A stretch of DNA of 64,000 nt from Streptomyces sp. 1222.5 (lineage in GTDB: Bacteria; Actinomycetota; Actinomycetes; Streptomycetales; Streptomycetaceae), in assembly GCF_900105245.1 (NCBI RefSeq), contig NZ_FNSZ01000001.1, positions 7,748,001 to 7,812,000 of the forward strand. Direction: 5' to 3'. Shown piece by piece: positions 50,132 to 59,159 of this stretch. Both the position numbers and the translations under genes were made by a program. How positions within the stretch are numbered: the first letter of the stretch is position 1; every line of letters starts with the position of its first letter. The notes under the pieces were generated by a model. That model was not told the origin of the DNA. It saw only the letters and a list, made by a program, of their open reading frames with translations, and made no database searches.

Positions 50132-51625
50132 ATGGACCACCCCGCCCCGATACCCACGCCGCCCGGTAACCCGCCCGCGGCGGCACCGCTGCGGGACCGG
50201 CTCACCATCCCGGTGCTGGCGTCGGGCGGCATCCTCATGGCGGTCATGCAGACCGTGGTCGTCCCCCTTCTGCCGGACCTGCCCCGGCTCACCGGCGCCT
50301 CGGCCGCCGCGGTCTCCTGGATGGTCACCGCGACCCTGCTCTCGGGCGCCGTGCTCACCCCGGTGCTGGGCCGCGCAGGCGACATGTACGGCAAGCGCCG
50401 GGTGCTCTCGGGCGCGCTCGCCCTGATGACCGTCGGCTCGGTGCTGTGCGCCCTGTCCTCCGACATCGGCGTGCTCATCGCCGCCCGCGCGCTCCAGGGC
50501 GCCGCCGCCTCGGTCGTCCCGCTGTCCATCAGCATCCTGCGCGACGAACTCCCGCCCGAGCGCCGGGGCTCGGCGGTGGCCCTGATGAGCTCCACCGTCG
50601 GCATCGGCGCCGCGCTCGGCCTGCCGCTCGCCGCGCTCGTCGTGCAGTACGCCGACTGGCACACCATGTTCTGGCTGACCAGCGCCCTGGGCGCGCTGGG
50701 CGTCGCGGCCACCTGGTGGGCGGTCAAGGAGTCCCCGGTGCGGGAGCCCGGACGGTTCGACACGCTCGGCGCGCTCGGCCTCGCCGCCGGACTGGTGAGC
50801 CTGCTGCTGGGCGTCTCCCAGGGCGGCACCTGGGGCTGGGCCGGCCCCCGCGTCCTCGGGCTGTTCGCCGTCGCCGTCGCCGTGCTCGCGCTGTGGTGGT
50901 GGCAGCAACTGCGGGCCGAACGGCCGCTGGTCGACCTCAGGCTGGTGACCCGGCCGCGCGTCGGTCTGTCGCACGTGGCGGCCCTGCTGACCGGCTTCGC
51001 CTTCTACGCCAACTCCCTGGTCACCGCCCAGCTGGTGCAGGCGCCGAAGGCCACCGGCTACGGCCTCGGACTGTCGATCGTCGCCACCGGTCTGTGCCTG
51101 CTGCCCGGCGGCGTGACGATGCTGCTGTTCTCACCGCTGTCCGCGCGCATCTCGGCCTGCCGCGGCCCGCGCATCACCCTCGCCCTCGGCGCTGCCGTCA
51201 TCGCCTGCGGCTACGCCCTGCGCATCGCCGACAGCCGGGACCTGTGGATGATCATCCTCGGGGCCACCGTGGTGGCGACCGGGACGACGCTCGCCTACTC
51301 GGCGCTGCCGACCCTCATCCTGCGTGCCGTGCCGGCCGGGCAGACCGCCTCGGCCAACGGCGTCAACGTCCTCATGCGCACCATCGGCCAGGCCACCTCC
51401 AGCGCCGCCGTCGCCGCCGTCCTCGTCCACCACAGCAGCCCCCTCGGCGGCATCCCGGTGCCGACGCTGCACGGCTACCTGCTGGCCTTCGCGATGGCCG
51501 GTGCCGTCGCCCTGGCCGCCTGCGCCGCCGCCCTGACCATCCCGGGCGACGCCCCCTCGGGAGGGAGCCGCCGCGCCCGGGACGCCGCCCGGGATGCCCG
51601 CGACGAGGCACTGGAAGGAGCGTGA
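50132..51625 (+). CDS. MFS multidrug-type exporter (14 TMS, DHA2-like)
   Basis: A 497-residue transporter with about 14 hydrophobic segments, motif A LGRAGDMYGKRRVL and motif C-like LMSSTVGIGAALGLPLAALV. DHA2 proteins pump drugs or hydrophobic compounds out in exchange for protons. It is the first gene of an operon with the TetR repressor, whose GTG start overlaps its stop (GTGA). The long polar N-terminus (residues 1-25) is Pro/Ala-rich. The exported compound is unknown. Confidence 0.93.
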   Translation: MDHPAPIPTPPGNPPAAAPLRDRLTIPVLASGGILMAVMQTVVVPLLPDLPRLTGASAAAVSWMVTATLLSGAVLTPVLGRAGDMYGKRRVLSGALALMTVGSVLCALSSDIGVLIAARALQGAAASVVPLSISILRDELPPERRGSAVALMSSTVGIGAALGLPLAALVVQYADWHTMFWLTSALGALGVAATWWAVKESPVREPGRFDTLGALGLAAGLVSLLLGVSQGGTWGWAGPRVLGLFAVAVAVLALWWWQQLRAERPLVDLRLVTRPRVGLSHVAALLTGFAFYANSLVTAQLVQAPKATGYGLGLSIVATGLCLLPGGVTMLLFSPLSARISACRGPRITLALGAAVIACGYALRIADSRDLWMIILGATVVATGTTLAYSALPTLILRAVPAGQTASANGVNVLMRTIGQATSSAAVAAVLVHHSSPLGGIPVPTLHGYLLAFAMAGAVALAACAAALTIPGDAPSGGSRRARDAARDARDEALEGA

Positions 51626-52278
51626 GGACCCTGAACACCGCATCGGAGCACGAGGCGACCGGGTCGGGCCCCGCGGGTGCCGCACCCCTGACGGCCCGGT
51701 CCGCCGCCCCGGAACCACCCGTCCCCGCCCGCCGCGACGCCGAGGCCACCAGGGCGGCGATCCTCAAGGCCGCCCGCCATCTCCTCGCCCGGCACGCACA
51801 CGCCGACATCACCCTCAAGGCCGTCGCCGAACGCGCCGGTGTCAGCCCGCCGTTGATCCTGAAGTACTTCGGCAACAAGGACACCCTGTTCGCCCGCGTG
51901 ATGTCCTTCGAGACGGACGCCGACGCCCTGCTGGCCGCCCCCGTGCCCGGCCTCGGCCGGCACATGGCCCGGCACGTGCTCGCCAGCCAGCGCGACCGCG
52001 GCGCCGACCCCCTGGTGCGCATCGCCTTCGCCCCGCTGCACGGCGACCACGGCGACATCCTGCGCGGCAACTTCCGCGCCCAGGTGACCGAACGCCTCGC
52101 CGCCCGGCTCTCCGGCCCCGACGCCGGACTGCGCGCCGAACTCGCCGTCGCCGCCCTCGTCGGCCTCGGCGTGATGTACGGCGTGGCCCGCGGCCCGCAC
52201 CTGCGCGAGAGCGACATCGACACCATCGCCGACCGCTACGGTCCCCTCGTTCAGGCACAGTTGACGCCGACGGGCTGA
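51622..52278 (+). CDS. TetR-family repressor
   Basis: A 218-residue regulator with HTH TRAAILKAARHLLARHAHAD, then VAERAGVSPPLILKYFGNKDT (first 20 are the recognition region) and a C-terminal ligand domain. The GTG at 51622 overlaps the MFS stop and has AAGGAG upstream. The first 40 residues are a disordered Ala/Pro stretch. Two palindromes in front of the operon give an autoregulated exporter system, probably relieved by the exporter's own substrate. Confidence 0.92.
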   Translation: MRTLNTASEHEATGSGPAGAAPLTARSAAPEPPVPARRDAEATRAAILKAARHLLARHAHADITLKAVAERAGVSPPLILKYFGNKDTLFARVMSFETDADALLAAPVPGLGRHMARHVLASQRDRGADPLVRIAFAPLHGDHGDILRGNFRAQVTERLAARLSGPDAGLRAELAVAALVGLGVMYGVARGPHLRESDIDTIADRYGPLVQAQLTPTG

Positions 52279-52343
52279 GCGCCGCCGCCACGCCCGGAGC
52301 GGCCCGTTCCGCGGGACGGCGGAGCGGGTGACAGACTGACGGC

Positions 52344-53327
52344 ATGGACGAACGGGTAATCGGCAGGTCGGGTCAGTGGGCATCGGTCGTCGGCCTCGGC
52401 ACGTGGCAGCTGGGCGCCGACTGGGGCGACGTGGACGACAAGGAGGCCCTGTCCGTCCTGGAGACGGCCGCCGAGTCGGGGGTCACCTTCTTCGACACCG
52501 CCGACGTGTACGGCGACGGCCGCAGCGAAGAGACCATCGCCTCGTTCCTGAGCAGCCGGCCCGACCTGCACGTGCTGGTGGCCACCAAGATGGGCCGCCG
52601 GGTCGAACAGCTCCCCGAGAACTACGTCCTGGACAACTTCCGCGCCTGGAACGACCGCTCGCGCCGCAACCTCGGTGTCGACCGTGTCGACCTGGTCCAG
52701 CTCCACTGCCCGCCCACCGCGGTCTACTCCTCGGACGCGGTCTTCGACGCCCTGGACACCCTGGTCGAGGAGGAGCGCATCGCCGCCTACGGGGTGAGCG
52801 TGGAGACCTGTGCGGAGGCGCTGACCGCGATCGCCCGTCCGAACGTGGCGAGCGTGCAGATCATCCTCAACCCCTTCCGGATGAAACCGCTGACCGAGGT
52901 CCTGCCCGCCGCCCGCGAGGCCGGCGTGGGCATCATCGCGCGCGTGCCGCTCGCCTCCGGCCTGCTGTCCGGCAAGTACACCAAGGACACGGTGTTCGCG
53001 CCCGACGACCACCGCACCTACAACCGGCACGGCGAGGCCTTCGACCAGGGCGAGACGTTCTCCGGCGTGGAGTTCGGCACCGGTGTGGAGGCGGCCGCCG
53101 AGTTCGCCGCCCTCGCCCCCGAGGGCTTCACCCCGGCCCAGCTGGCCCTGCGCTGGATCATCGAGCAGGACGGCGTGACCACCGTGATCCCCGGCGCGCG
53201 CAACCCCGGGCAGGCCCGCGCCAACGCCGCCGCGGCCAAGCTGCCTCCGCTGCCCTCCGAGACGGCCGCCGCGATCCGGGAGCTGTACGACCGCCGGATC
53301 AAGGACCAGGTGGAGCACCGCTGGTAG
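52344..53327 (+). CDS. Aldo/keto reductase with complete catalytic tetrad
   Basis: A 327-residue AKR: Asp and Tyr in TFFDTADVYGDGRS, Lys in VLVATKMGRR, His in DLVQLHCPPTAVY, and the C-terminal cofactor motif VIPGARNPGQARANA. The ATG at 52344 has CAGACT 6 nt upstream without a ribosome-binding site, suggesting a leaderless transcript. It follows the TetR gene by 65 nt but probably has its own promoter. The natural substrate is unknown. Confidence 0.9.
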   Translation: MDERVIGRSGQWASVVGLGTWQLGADWGDVDDKEALSVLETAAESGVTFFDTADVYGDGRSEETIASFLSSRPDLHVLVATKMGRRVEQLPENYVLDNFRAWNDRSRRNLGVDRVDLVQLHCPPTAVYSSDAVFDALDTLVEEERIAAYGVSVETCAEALTAIARPNVASVQIILNPFRMKPLTEVLPAAREAGVGIIARVPLASGLLSGKYTKDTVFAPDDHRTYNRHGEAFDQGETFSGVEFGTGVEAAAEFAALAPEGFTPAQLALRWIIEQDGVTTVIPGARNPGQARANAAAAKLPPLPSETAAAIRELYDRRIKDQVEHRW

Positions 53328-53403
53328 AGGCGGCGACGCCCCGGCGTGCTGGAGCACCGCACCCCTCGTTTGAACGAACGGCCGGACGGTTACACGCAAC
53401 CGC

Positions 53404-53940
53404 ATGACGGAGGACGGGCGGCGCAGAGGCCGCGACGAGACCGAGGAGGAACGGGCCGACCGGATGTGGGGTGAACTCATCCAGGAGGTCCGCGTGGCCC
53501 AGACGGGCGTTCAGATCCTGTTCGGTTTCCTGCTGACGGTGGTCTTCACGCCGAAGTACTCGCAGCTGGCCTCCACCGACAAGGCCATCTACATCGGGAC
53601 CGTCGTCCTCGGCGCCTGCGCGACCGGCGCCCTGATCGGACCGGTCTCCCTGCACCGTCTGGTCTCCGGCCGCCGGGTCAAGCCGCAGGCCGTCCGGCTG
53701 GCGTCGAGGATGACGTTCGTCGGGCTGGTGCTGCTGCTCGCCACGATGACGTCCTCCCTGCTCCTGATCCTCCGGGTGGCCACCCACGACGGTTATGTGC
53801 CGTACCTGGTGTCGGCGGTCGTCACCTGGTACCTCGTCTGCTGGTACGGACTGCCCCTGTGGGCCCGCCGCCGGCACACGAGCGAGCCCGGCGAACGGCC
53901 GGCGCCCCAGACGGTAGACGGCGGGCCGGGCCGCCGGTAG
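53404..53940 (+). CDS. DUF6328-like small membrane protein
   Basis: A 178-residue protein with a charged N-terminus (RDETEEERADRMWGELIQEV) followed by four membrane helices (for example VQILFGFLLTVVFTPKY and LASRMTFVGLVLLLATMTSS). This pattern matches what I recall of the DUF6328 family, of unknown function. The C-terminal 25 residues are polar. It is monocistronic and converges with the DUF2238 gene. Confidence 0.78.
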   Translation: MTEDGRRRGRDETEEERADRMWGELIQEVRVAQTGVQILFGFLLTVVFTPKYSQLASTDKAIYIGTVVLGACATGALIGPVSLHRLVSGRRVKPQAVRLASRMTFVGLVLLLATMTSSLLLILRVATHDGYVPYLVSAVVTWYLVCWYGLPLWARRRHTSEPGERPAPQTVDGGPGRR

Positions 53941-53959
53941 GCAGGCGGCCCCGGTGCCC

Positions 53960-54625
53960 TCACCGGCCGGCGCGTACCTCGGCGGCGGCCTCCAGGGCCC
54001 GCAGCCGGCGGTCGTGGACGCGGCTCAGCAGCAGCAGGGACAGCACGGACCCGATGAGAGCGCAGAACATGTCCCACTGGGTGTCCCACACATCGCCCTG
54101 GGTGGCGAGGAACGCGTCCGCGCCGTGCCCGCCGATCTCGGCCGCTGCCCACTCCAGGAGCTCGAAGCACGCACTGAAGGCCAGGCACGCGCAGACGGTG
54201 AGGGGCGCCAGCCAGCGGCTGCCACGCAGCGGAGAGGTACGGACGAGCAGTTCGCGCACGAGGACGGCCGGGACGAAGCCCTGCATCAGGTGCCCGAAGC
54301 GGTCGTACGGATTGCGGGCCAGACCGAAGGTGTCGCGCACCCAGTCGCCGAGCGGGACCTGCGCGTACGTGTAGTGGCCGCCCATCGCGAGAACCAGCGC
54401 GTGCACCGCCAGCAGCCCGTACAGCAGACCCGTCAGGGGGAAGCGCCGCCGGAGCAGCACCAGCAGGGGCAGGCCGATCAGTGCCCACACGGTCTCCAGG
54501 AACCAGGTGGTGCGGTCCCGCACCCCCCATGCGGAGACGGCGAGTCCGGCGGCCGCCACGGCGGCGTACACGGCGGGCGGCACGCGGCGCGGCGCGGCGT
54601 ACGGGACGGGGTGCACTGCGGTCAC
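53960..54625 (-). CDS. DUF2238-family membrane protein
   Basis: A 221-residue protein with about six membrane helices and the family's conserved polar blocks: YDRFGHLMQGFVPA and FELLEWAAAEIGGHGADAFL, followed by GDVWDTQWDMFCALIG, where His, Glu and Asp lie next to helices. Its function is unknown. The GTG at 54625 is chosen because AAGGAG lies 8 nt upstream; a longer frame to 54655 lacks such a site. Confidence 0.82.
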   Translation of the reverse strand: MTAVHPVPYAAPRRVPPAVYAAVAAAGLAVSAWGVRDRTTWFLETVWALIGLPLLVLLRRRFPLTGLLYGLLAVHALVLAMGGHYTYAQVPLGDWVRDTFGLARNPYDRFGHLMQGFVPAVLVRELLVRTSPLRGSRWLAPLTVCACLAFSACFELLEWAAAEIGGHGADAFLATQGDVWDTQWDMFCALIGSVLSLLLLSRVHDRRLRALEAAAEVRAGR

Positions 54626-54691
54626 GGCGGGGCTCCTTGGCTCGGGAGCCCCCATCGTGGCGCCGGCCCCGGGCGGCCGGCATGAGTACGG

Positions 54692-55120
54692 CTACTCAGC
54701 CCCGGAGAGGATCTCCTCGAGCAACTCGTCGACCGCGACGCGCTCCTGCCCGCGCGCCACGACCTGGAGGGTGTCCCGCAGGAACGCCGCGACCGCGGGC
54801 GCCCAGGCGAACACCACCGCGTGGTGGCGGCCGCCGTCGGGCCGGTAGTCCCCGAGGAACTCCATGCGCAGCTCCCGCCACATCCCGTCGGCGGTCGGCC
54901 GCAGCCGCACGTCGCCGATGCCGACCGGCCCGGTCAGCCCGTCGAAGAGCATCTCCCGGTCCAGCCGCCACCGCGCCAGCACCCGGCCGTCGTGGCCGAA
55001 CACGGCGGTGACGGCGAACGGGTCTTCCACGTCGTAACTGAGATGGGCGAGCACGGGACACCGGGCGGTACCCCCCGCGTGGAGCTGCACCACCAGGGTC
55101 TTGTGCACGAACGACTTCAC
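54692..55120 (-). CDS. SsgA-like protein (sporulation/cell division)
   Basis: A 142-residue SALP-family protein (SYDVEDPFAVTAVFGHDGRV; WRLDREMLFDGLTGPVGIGD; AVVFAWAPAVAAFLRDT). SsgA-like proteins occur only in sporulating actinomycetes and position division and cell-wall remodelling. The individual paralogue (SsgA-SsgG) cannot be assigned. The GTG at 55120 follows GGAGG. Its presence is among the strongest indicators that this is a streptomycete. Confidence 0.9.
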   Translation of the reverse strand: MKSFVHKTLVVQLHAGGTARCPVLAHLSYDVEDPFAVTAVFGHDGRVLARWRLDREMLFDGLTGPVGIGDVRLRPTADGMWRELRMEFLGDYRPDGGRHHAVVFAWAPAVAAFLRDTLQVVARGQERVAVDELLEEILSGAE

Positions 55121-55182
55121 GCGAGGGCCTCCGGGAACAATCGGTTCAGGGCCTCCTAGTACCCCCGTCCCGCAAGGAATGC

Positions 55183-56226
55183 TCACCCGTGCGAATGATG
55201 CGCGCCCGCGCCCCGCAAAGCGGACAGACAGGTGCCGATCGCCTGCTGGAGCTCCTCCAGCCGCCGGACCATGTCGTCCTCGTAGTAGTCCTGGGCGTCG
55301 TCGAAGGTCAGCTCCTCGAACGCCCGGGTCGCCTTCTGCAGGCTGCTGTAGAACCGGGTGCGCCGTTCCTGGACGCGCAGCTCGGGGTCGGCCTCGACCG
55401 TCTCGGCGACCAGCGACTTCATGGTGCCGTACGCCTCGGTGGCCCACTCGCCGGTGTCCTCGCCGTCCTCCAGCTCGTCGAGGAGGGACAGGTGCCGTTC
55501 CGCCTCCTCGCGCAGCCCGGCGGGGGCCTCCACCGTCTGTCCGGCGGGCGTCCTGATCTGCCCGGACTCGGCGATCTGGCGGACGTAGCCGATCCGGTCG
55601 GCGGCCCGGCTCTCGGTCGCCACGGCCTTCTTCAGATCGTCGGTCCGTACGACGTCCCGGGCCAGCTCGGCCTGGAGCCCGGGGTCCTCGCGGACCCGGT
55701 CCAGCAGGGCGGCCCGGGCCGCGCGGGCGGTGGACGGGTCGGCGAGGATCGCGGCCCGAAGGGCGGTCGGGTTCTCGGCCACCTCCAGCGCCTTGGTGGG
55801 GCGGATGCCCTCGGCCTCGGCGGCCTGGGCGATGGCCGTGCCCCGCTCGGAGGTGGCGCTGTTGCGCGAGACGTAGTAGCTCAGCCAGACGTCGGCGTCC
55901 GGGAGGTCGGTCTCCTGGCCCGGCGCGAGGGTCTCGAAGTGCGGCACGAGTCCGTCGTCGGCGGCCCGGTCCCAGGCCTTGTAGTGGCGCATGACCCGCT
56001 CCGGGGAGCAGCCGGCCAGTTCCGCGAACTCCTTCGCCGAGACCTTCGGGGTCTCCCCGGCGGCCTGTCCGCCCGGCCGCACACTGCGCGCCACCATGAG
56101 GGCGAAGGCCCAGCCTCCGGTGCGCGCGTACACGCCGAACTCGCGGGCGTCGCGCGCCACGAGGTCGGACAGGGGTTGCGCGGCGGGGGCGGACGGCTCG
56201 GGCGACGACTCGACGACCAGGGTCAC
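55183..56226 (-). CDS. Hypothetical HTH-containing protein (347 residues)
   Basis: The GTG at 56226 follows AGGAGAG. Near residue 60 a helix-turn-helix-like segment is visible (VSAKEFAELAGCSPERVMRH). The remainder is strongly helical and charged, with repeated Ala/Glu/Asp helices (TALRAAILADPSTARAARAA; GEWATEAYGTMKSLVAETVE) and no membrane helix or signal. I recognise it as a type found in streptomycetes but cannot name the family. It may bind DNA. It is immediately upstream of the SsgA-like gene (62 nt), so co-transcription with cell-division functions is possible. Confidence 0.68.
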   Translation of the reverse strand: MTLVVESSPEPSAPAAQPLSDLVARDAREFGVYARTGGWAFALMVARSVRPGGQAAGETPKVSAKEFAELAGCSPERVMRHYKAWDRAADDGLVPHFETLAPGQETDLPDADVWLSYYVSRNSATSERGTAIAQAAEAEGIRPTKALEVAENPTALRAAILADPSTARAARAALLDRVREDPGLQAELARDVVRTDDLKKAVATESRAADRIGYVRQIAESGQIRTPAGQTVEAPAGLREEAERHLSLLDELEDGEDTGEWATEAYGTMKSLVAETVEADPELRVQERRTRFYSSLQKATRAFEELTFDDAQDYYEDDMVRRLEELQQAIGTCLSALRGAGAHHSHG

Positions 56227-56372
56227 GGACGACTCTCCTGCGGGTGCGTTCTCGGGGCCCGCACCCGGGGCCGGGTGCGGACAGGAAAGCCTATATGGGC
56301 CCATTGGCCGTGCTTTGGCAGGCCCGCTCCGTGCGGCCCCCGCGGACGCGCGGAGCGGGGGAGCGGCGGGCC

Positions 56373-57344
56373 TCAGCCGAACGCCTCCCGCAGGGCGGGC
56401 AGCAGGGTCCTGGCCGACCACTGCAGGTACTCCGCTTGCGTGTCACCGCCGATCTGCACCAGGGCGATCTCCCCGAAACCGGCCTCGGCGTAGGGCCGTA
56501 CCGCCTCCACGAAGGCGTCCGGGTCGTCACCGCAGGGAATGGCGGAGGCGACGTCGTCCTCGGTGACGAACTGCGTCGCGGCCTCGAAGGAGTCGGGGTG
56601 CGGCAGCTCGGCGTTCACCTTCCAGCCGAGGCCGAACCAGCGGAACTGGGAGTGGGCGCGCTTGATCGCCGTGTTCCGGTCCGGGTCGTAGCACACCGGC
56701 AGCTGGCCGATCCGTGGCTTGCCGGTGCCGCCGTGCCGGTCGAAGGCCTCCAGCAGGCCGGCCTTGGGCTCGGTCGCGATGACCAGATCGGCGAGGTGCC
56801 CGGCGAGCTTGCAGGACTGCTCGCCCGACACGGCGATGCCGATCGGCGGAGCGTCCTCCGGGAGGTCCCACAGCCGCGCCGAGTCCACGTCGTAGTGCTG
56901 TCCGTGGTGCGTGACGTGACCGCCCTCGAAGAGCGCGCGGATGATCTGGACCGCCTCCTCGAGCATCTCGTGCCGGACGTCCGCCGGCGGCCAGCCGCCG
57001 CCCACGACGTGTTCGTTGAGGTTCTCGCCGGCGCCGAGGCCGAGCCGGAACCTGCCCTCGGACAGCAACTGCATGGTGGCCGCCTTCTGCGCCACGACCG
57101 CCGGGTGGTAGCGCACGAGCGGGCAGGTCACGTAGGTCATCAGCGGAATCCGCGAGGTGGCCTGGGCTGCCGCGCCCAGGACGCTCCACGCGTACGAGGA
57201 GTGCCCCTGTGTGCGCAGCCACGGAAAGTAGTGGTCCGAGGTCACCGAGAAGTCGAACCCGGCCTCCTCGGCCCCCACCACGTGCTCCACGAGGTCCCGG
57301 GGGCCGGCCTGCTCGGTCATCATCGTGTATCCGATTTGCACCAT
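56373..57344 (-). CDS. F420-dependent LLM-class oxidoreductase
   Basis: A 323-residue luciferase-like protein of the F420-dependent group near TIGR03557 (DFSVTSDHYFPWLRTQGH; LGLGAGENLNEHVVGGGWPP; VSGEQSCKLAGHLADLVIAT). The family resembles F420-dependent glucose-6-phosphate dehydrogenase and reduces F420 or uses its reduced form. It is monocistronic in the same orientation as its neighbours. The substrate cannot be predicted. Confidence 0.9.
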   Translation of the reverse strand: MVQIGYTMMTEQAGPRDLVEHVVGAEEAGFDFSVTSDHYFPWLRTQGHSSYAWSVLGAAAQATSRIPLMTYVTCPLVRYHPAVVAQKAATMQLLSEGRFRLGLGAGENLNEHVVGGGWPPADVRHEMLEEAVQIIRALFEGGHVTHHGQHYDVDSARLWDLPEDAPPIGIAVSGEQSCKLAGHLADLVIATEPKAGLLEAFDRHGGTGKPRIGQLPVCYDPDRNTAIKRAHSQFRWFGLGWKVNAELPHPDSFEAATQFVTEDDVASAIPCGDDPDAFVEAVRPYAEAGFGEIALVQIGGDTQAEYLQWSARTLLPALREAFG

Positions 57345-57395
57345 AGGGGGCGAGTCCCCGGGGCGGCGGCGGGAAAACGGCCGGAGTGGTCCGGG

Positions 57396-58958
57396 TCAGC
57401 TCCCCGGCGCCGCGAACGTCCGCAGGAACGTCTTCCGCGCCTGCTGGTTGACCGCGTCGTCCCAGGTTCCGGCCGGGGTGGTGAAGCGCAGGGAGAACCC
57501 GCGCCGGCCGCCCAGCAGGAAGCCCCGCCCGAAGGTGTGCACCCGGTCGTCTCCCGATCCCGCCAGCCACTCGATGTCGGCGGCCCTGCGGCCCTGGTAG
57601 GTGGTGGCCCGGACGTCCCCGATGCGCCGGTACCCGGGAAGCTCGCGCAGGCCCGGCTCGACGTCGTCCCGCCAGACGGCGACCGGGTCCGGGCCCACCC
57701 GTTCGCTGTAGGTGACGGCGAGGGTGGGGGAGCCGCCGCCGCGGCCGAAGGTGACGCGGTAGGCGAGGTCGTCCGCCCGTGAGGTGGTCAGCCGCTTCCA
57801 GCCCTCGGGCAGCGCCACGGAGAAGCCCTCGGGCGCGCTGTAGGTGCGGTATCCCGCCGGCAGAGCGGGGGAAGCGGGGGAGGCCGGGGCCGTCGGTGCG
57901 GGGGTGCCGGAACCGGTGTGGCGCCCGTCGGGGGTCGCCGGGGCGGTCGCCTCGGGAGGCGCGCCCGCCGTGTCCGTGCCGGGCAGCCGGTGGGTCGCGG
58001 CCAGCACGGCGGCCGTCACGGTGACGCCGGCCAGCACCGTGCCCGCGATCAGGAGCCGTCGGCCCCGCCCGGTCCCGGCGAGCCGCACGCCCCGGTACGC
58101 GCCGCGCACCCGGGGGACCGGCGCCGGCTCCCGGTCCTCTTCGGTGTCCCCGGTCAGAGCCCGGGTCAGGGCCTCGTGCACCACCGGCCGGGCGAGCCGG
58201 TCCACCGAGCTCTTGCGGAGCAGCCCCTGCACGGCCTGGGTGAGCGGGCCCGTCCGCAGCGGGGTGCGCAGCGGCAGCCGGTCCACGGCCTTCAGGGTGG
58301 CGTCGGGCCGGCCCCGGTCACGGAACGGCGGCCTGCCCTCGACCATCGTGTACAGCAGCGCGCCCAGCGCCCACAGGTCGGCGGCCGGGCCGATCCGCTC
58401 GTCGCGGGCCTGCTCCGGTGAGGCGTACGACGGGGCCGCGAGCCGCGGGACCAGCGTCGCGCCCGCCAGCCCGAACCCCGTGACGACCACCGGGCCCCCC
58501 TCGCGCACGAACAGCTGGCCGGGGCTCAGCTCGCCGTGCGTGATGCCCTCGTCGTGGGCGGCGCGGAGCACGTCGAGCAGTTCCAGACCGATCCGCGCCG
58601 CCCGCGCGGGGGTGAACGCGCCCTCGCGGTCGAGAAGTTCGCTCAGCGGGGTGCCGTCGATCCACTCCGTGACCGTCCACAGGGTGCCCGCCTCCACCAC
58701 GGCGTCCACGACGGTGGCGACCGCGCCGGGGCGCAGCACCCGCATGGTCTCGGAGGTCCGCACGACCCGGGCGGTGACGCGGCGCGCGGTGTCGTCGTCG
58801 GACGGCTCCGGCAGCGCGGTCTGCGCCACCAGCCGCGGCTGCTCCGCCGCCACGTCCTCGGCGTACCACCACAGGCGGTTCGTCTCGCGGGCGAATACCT
58901 CCAGCAGCCGGTACCGCCCGGCGACCCACTCGTGTGCGGAGACGTGCGCCTTGGCCAT
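57396..58958 (-). CDS. Membrane-bound pseudokinase with extracellular domain
   Basis: A 520-residue protein: kinase-like domain (about 15-275), one membrane helix (about 300-320) and an extracellular domain (about 380-515). The essential kinase residues are changed: the glycine loop is VFARETNRLWWYA, the Lys strand is VAQTAL, HRD is replaced by THGELSPGQLF, and DFG by VTGFGLAG. The fold is still recognisable (SYASPEQARD; DLWALGALLYTMVEGRPPF). It is therefore unlikely to phosphorylate and may act as a scaffold or sensor. The ATG at 58958 has GCGAGGG upstream. Confidence 0.88.
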   Translation of the reverse strand: MAKAHVSAHEWVAGRYRLLEVFARETNRLWWYAEDVAAEQPRLVAQTALPEPSDDDTARRVTARVVRTSETMRVLRPGAVATVVDAVVEAGTLWTVTEWIDGTPLSELLDREGAFTPARAARIGLELLDVLRAAHDEGITHGELSPGQLFVREGGPVVVTGFGLAGATLVPRLAAPSYASPEQARDERIGPAADLWALGALLYTMVEGRPPFRDRGRPDATLKAVDRLPLRTPLRTGPLTQAVQGLLRKSSVDRLARPVVHEALTRALTGDTEEDREPAPVPRVRGAYRGVRLAGTGRGRRLLIAGTVLAGVTVTAAVLAATHRLPGTDTAGAPPEATAPATPDGRHTGSGTPAPTAPASPASPALPAGYRTYSAPEGFSVALPEGWKRLTTSRADDLAYRVTFGRGGGSPTLAVTYSERVGPDPVAVWRDDVEPGLRELPGYRRIGDVRATTYQGRRAADIEWLAGSGDDRVHTFGRGFLLGGRRGFSLRFTTPAGTWDDAVNQQARKTFLRTFAAPGS

Positions 58959-59032
58959 GGTCATCCCTCGCTGCAACCCCTGCCTGGTGTTTCCCAGAGG
59001 TACGCGGGGTGCGCGGGGGTGCGTTCAAAGAA

Positions 59033-59095
59033 TCCTCAACTCGGAGCGCTTCCTGCCTTTTATTCAATCGCCGGAACGCGCGTCCGAGTTAAGGA
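59033..59095. repeat. Long inverted repeat upstream of the pseudokinase gene
   Basis: TCCTCAACTCGGA (59033-59045) and TCCGAGTTAAGGA (59083-59095) are 13-nt reverse complements with one mismatch; further GCGC/GCGC blocks extend them with a one-base offset. The 37-nt spacer is comparatively AT-rich. It lies about 75 nt upstream of the pseudokinase start, so it may be a paired operator, or the terminator of the Ser/Thr dehydratase gene. Confidence 0.5.
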
Positions 59096-59159
59096 TGGCC
59101 GCACCTACGGGTGTTCGACCTGCGGGTAACCGAGGGTAAAGCAGGTGGCCGGCCGTGCC

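Noticed and set aside
47449..50169. 906-codon plus-strand open frame over the FAD monooxygenase and lipase
   Set aside because: Overlaps two clear genes in different frames and translates to low-complexity Arg/Pro/Gly sequence.
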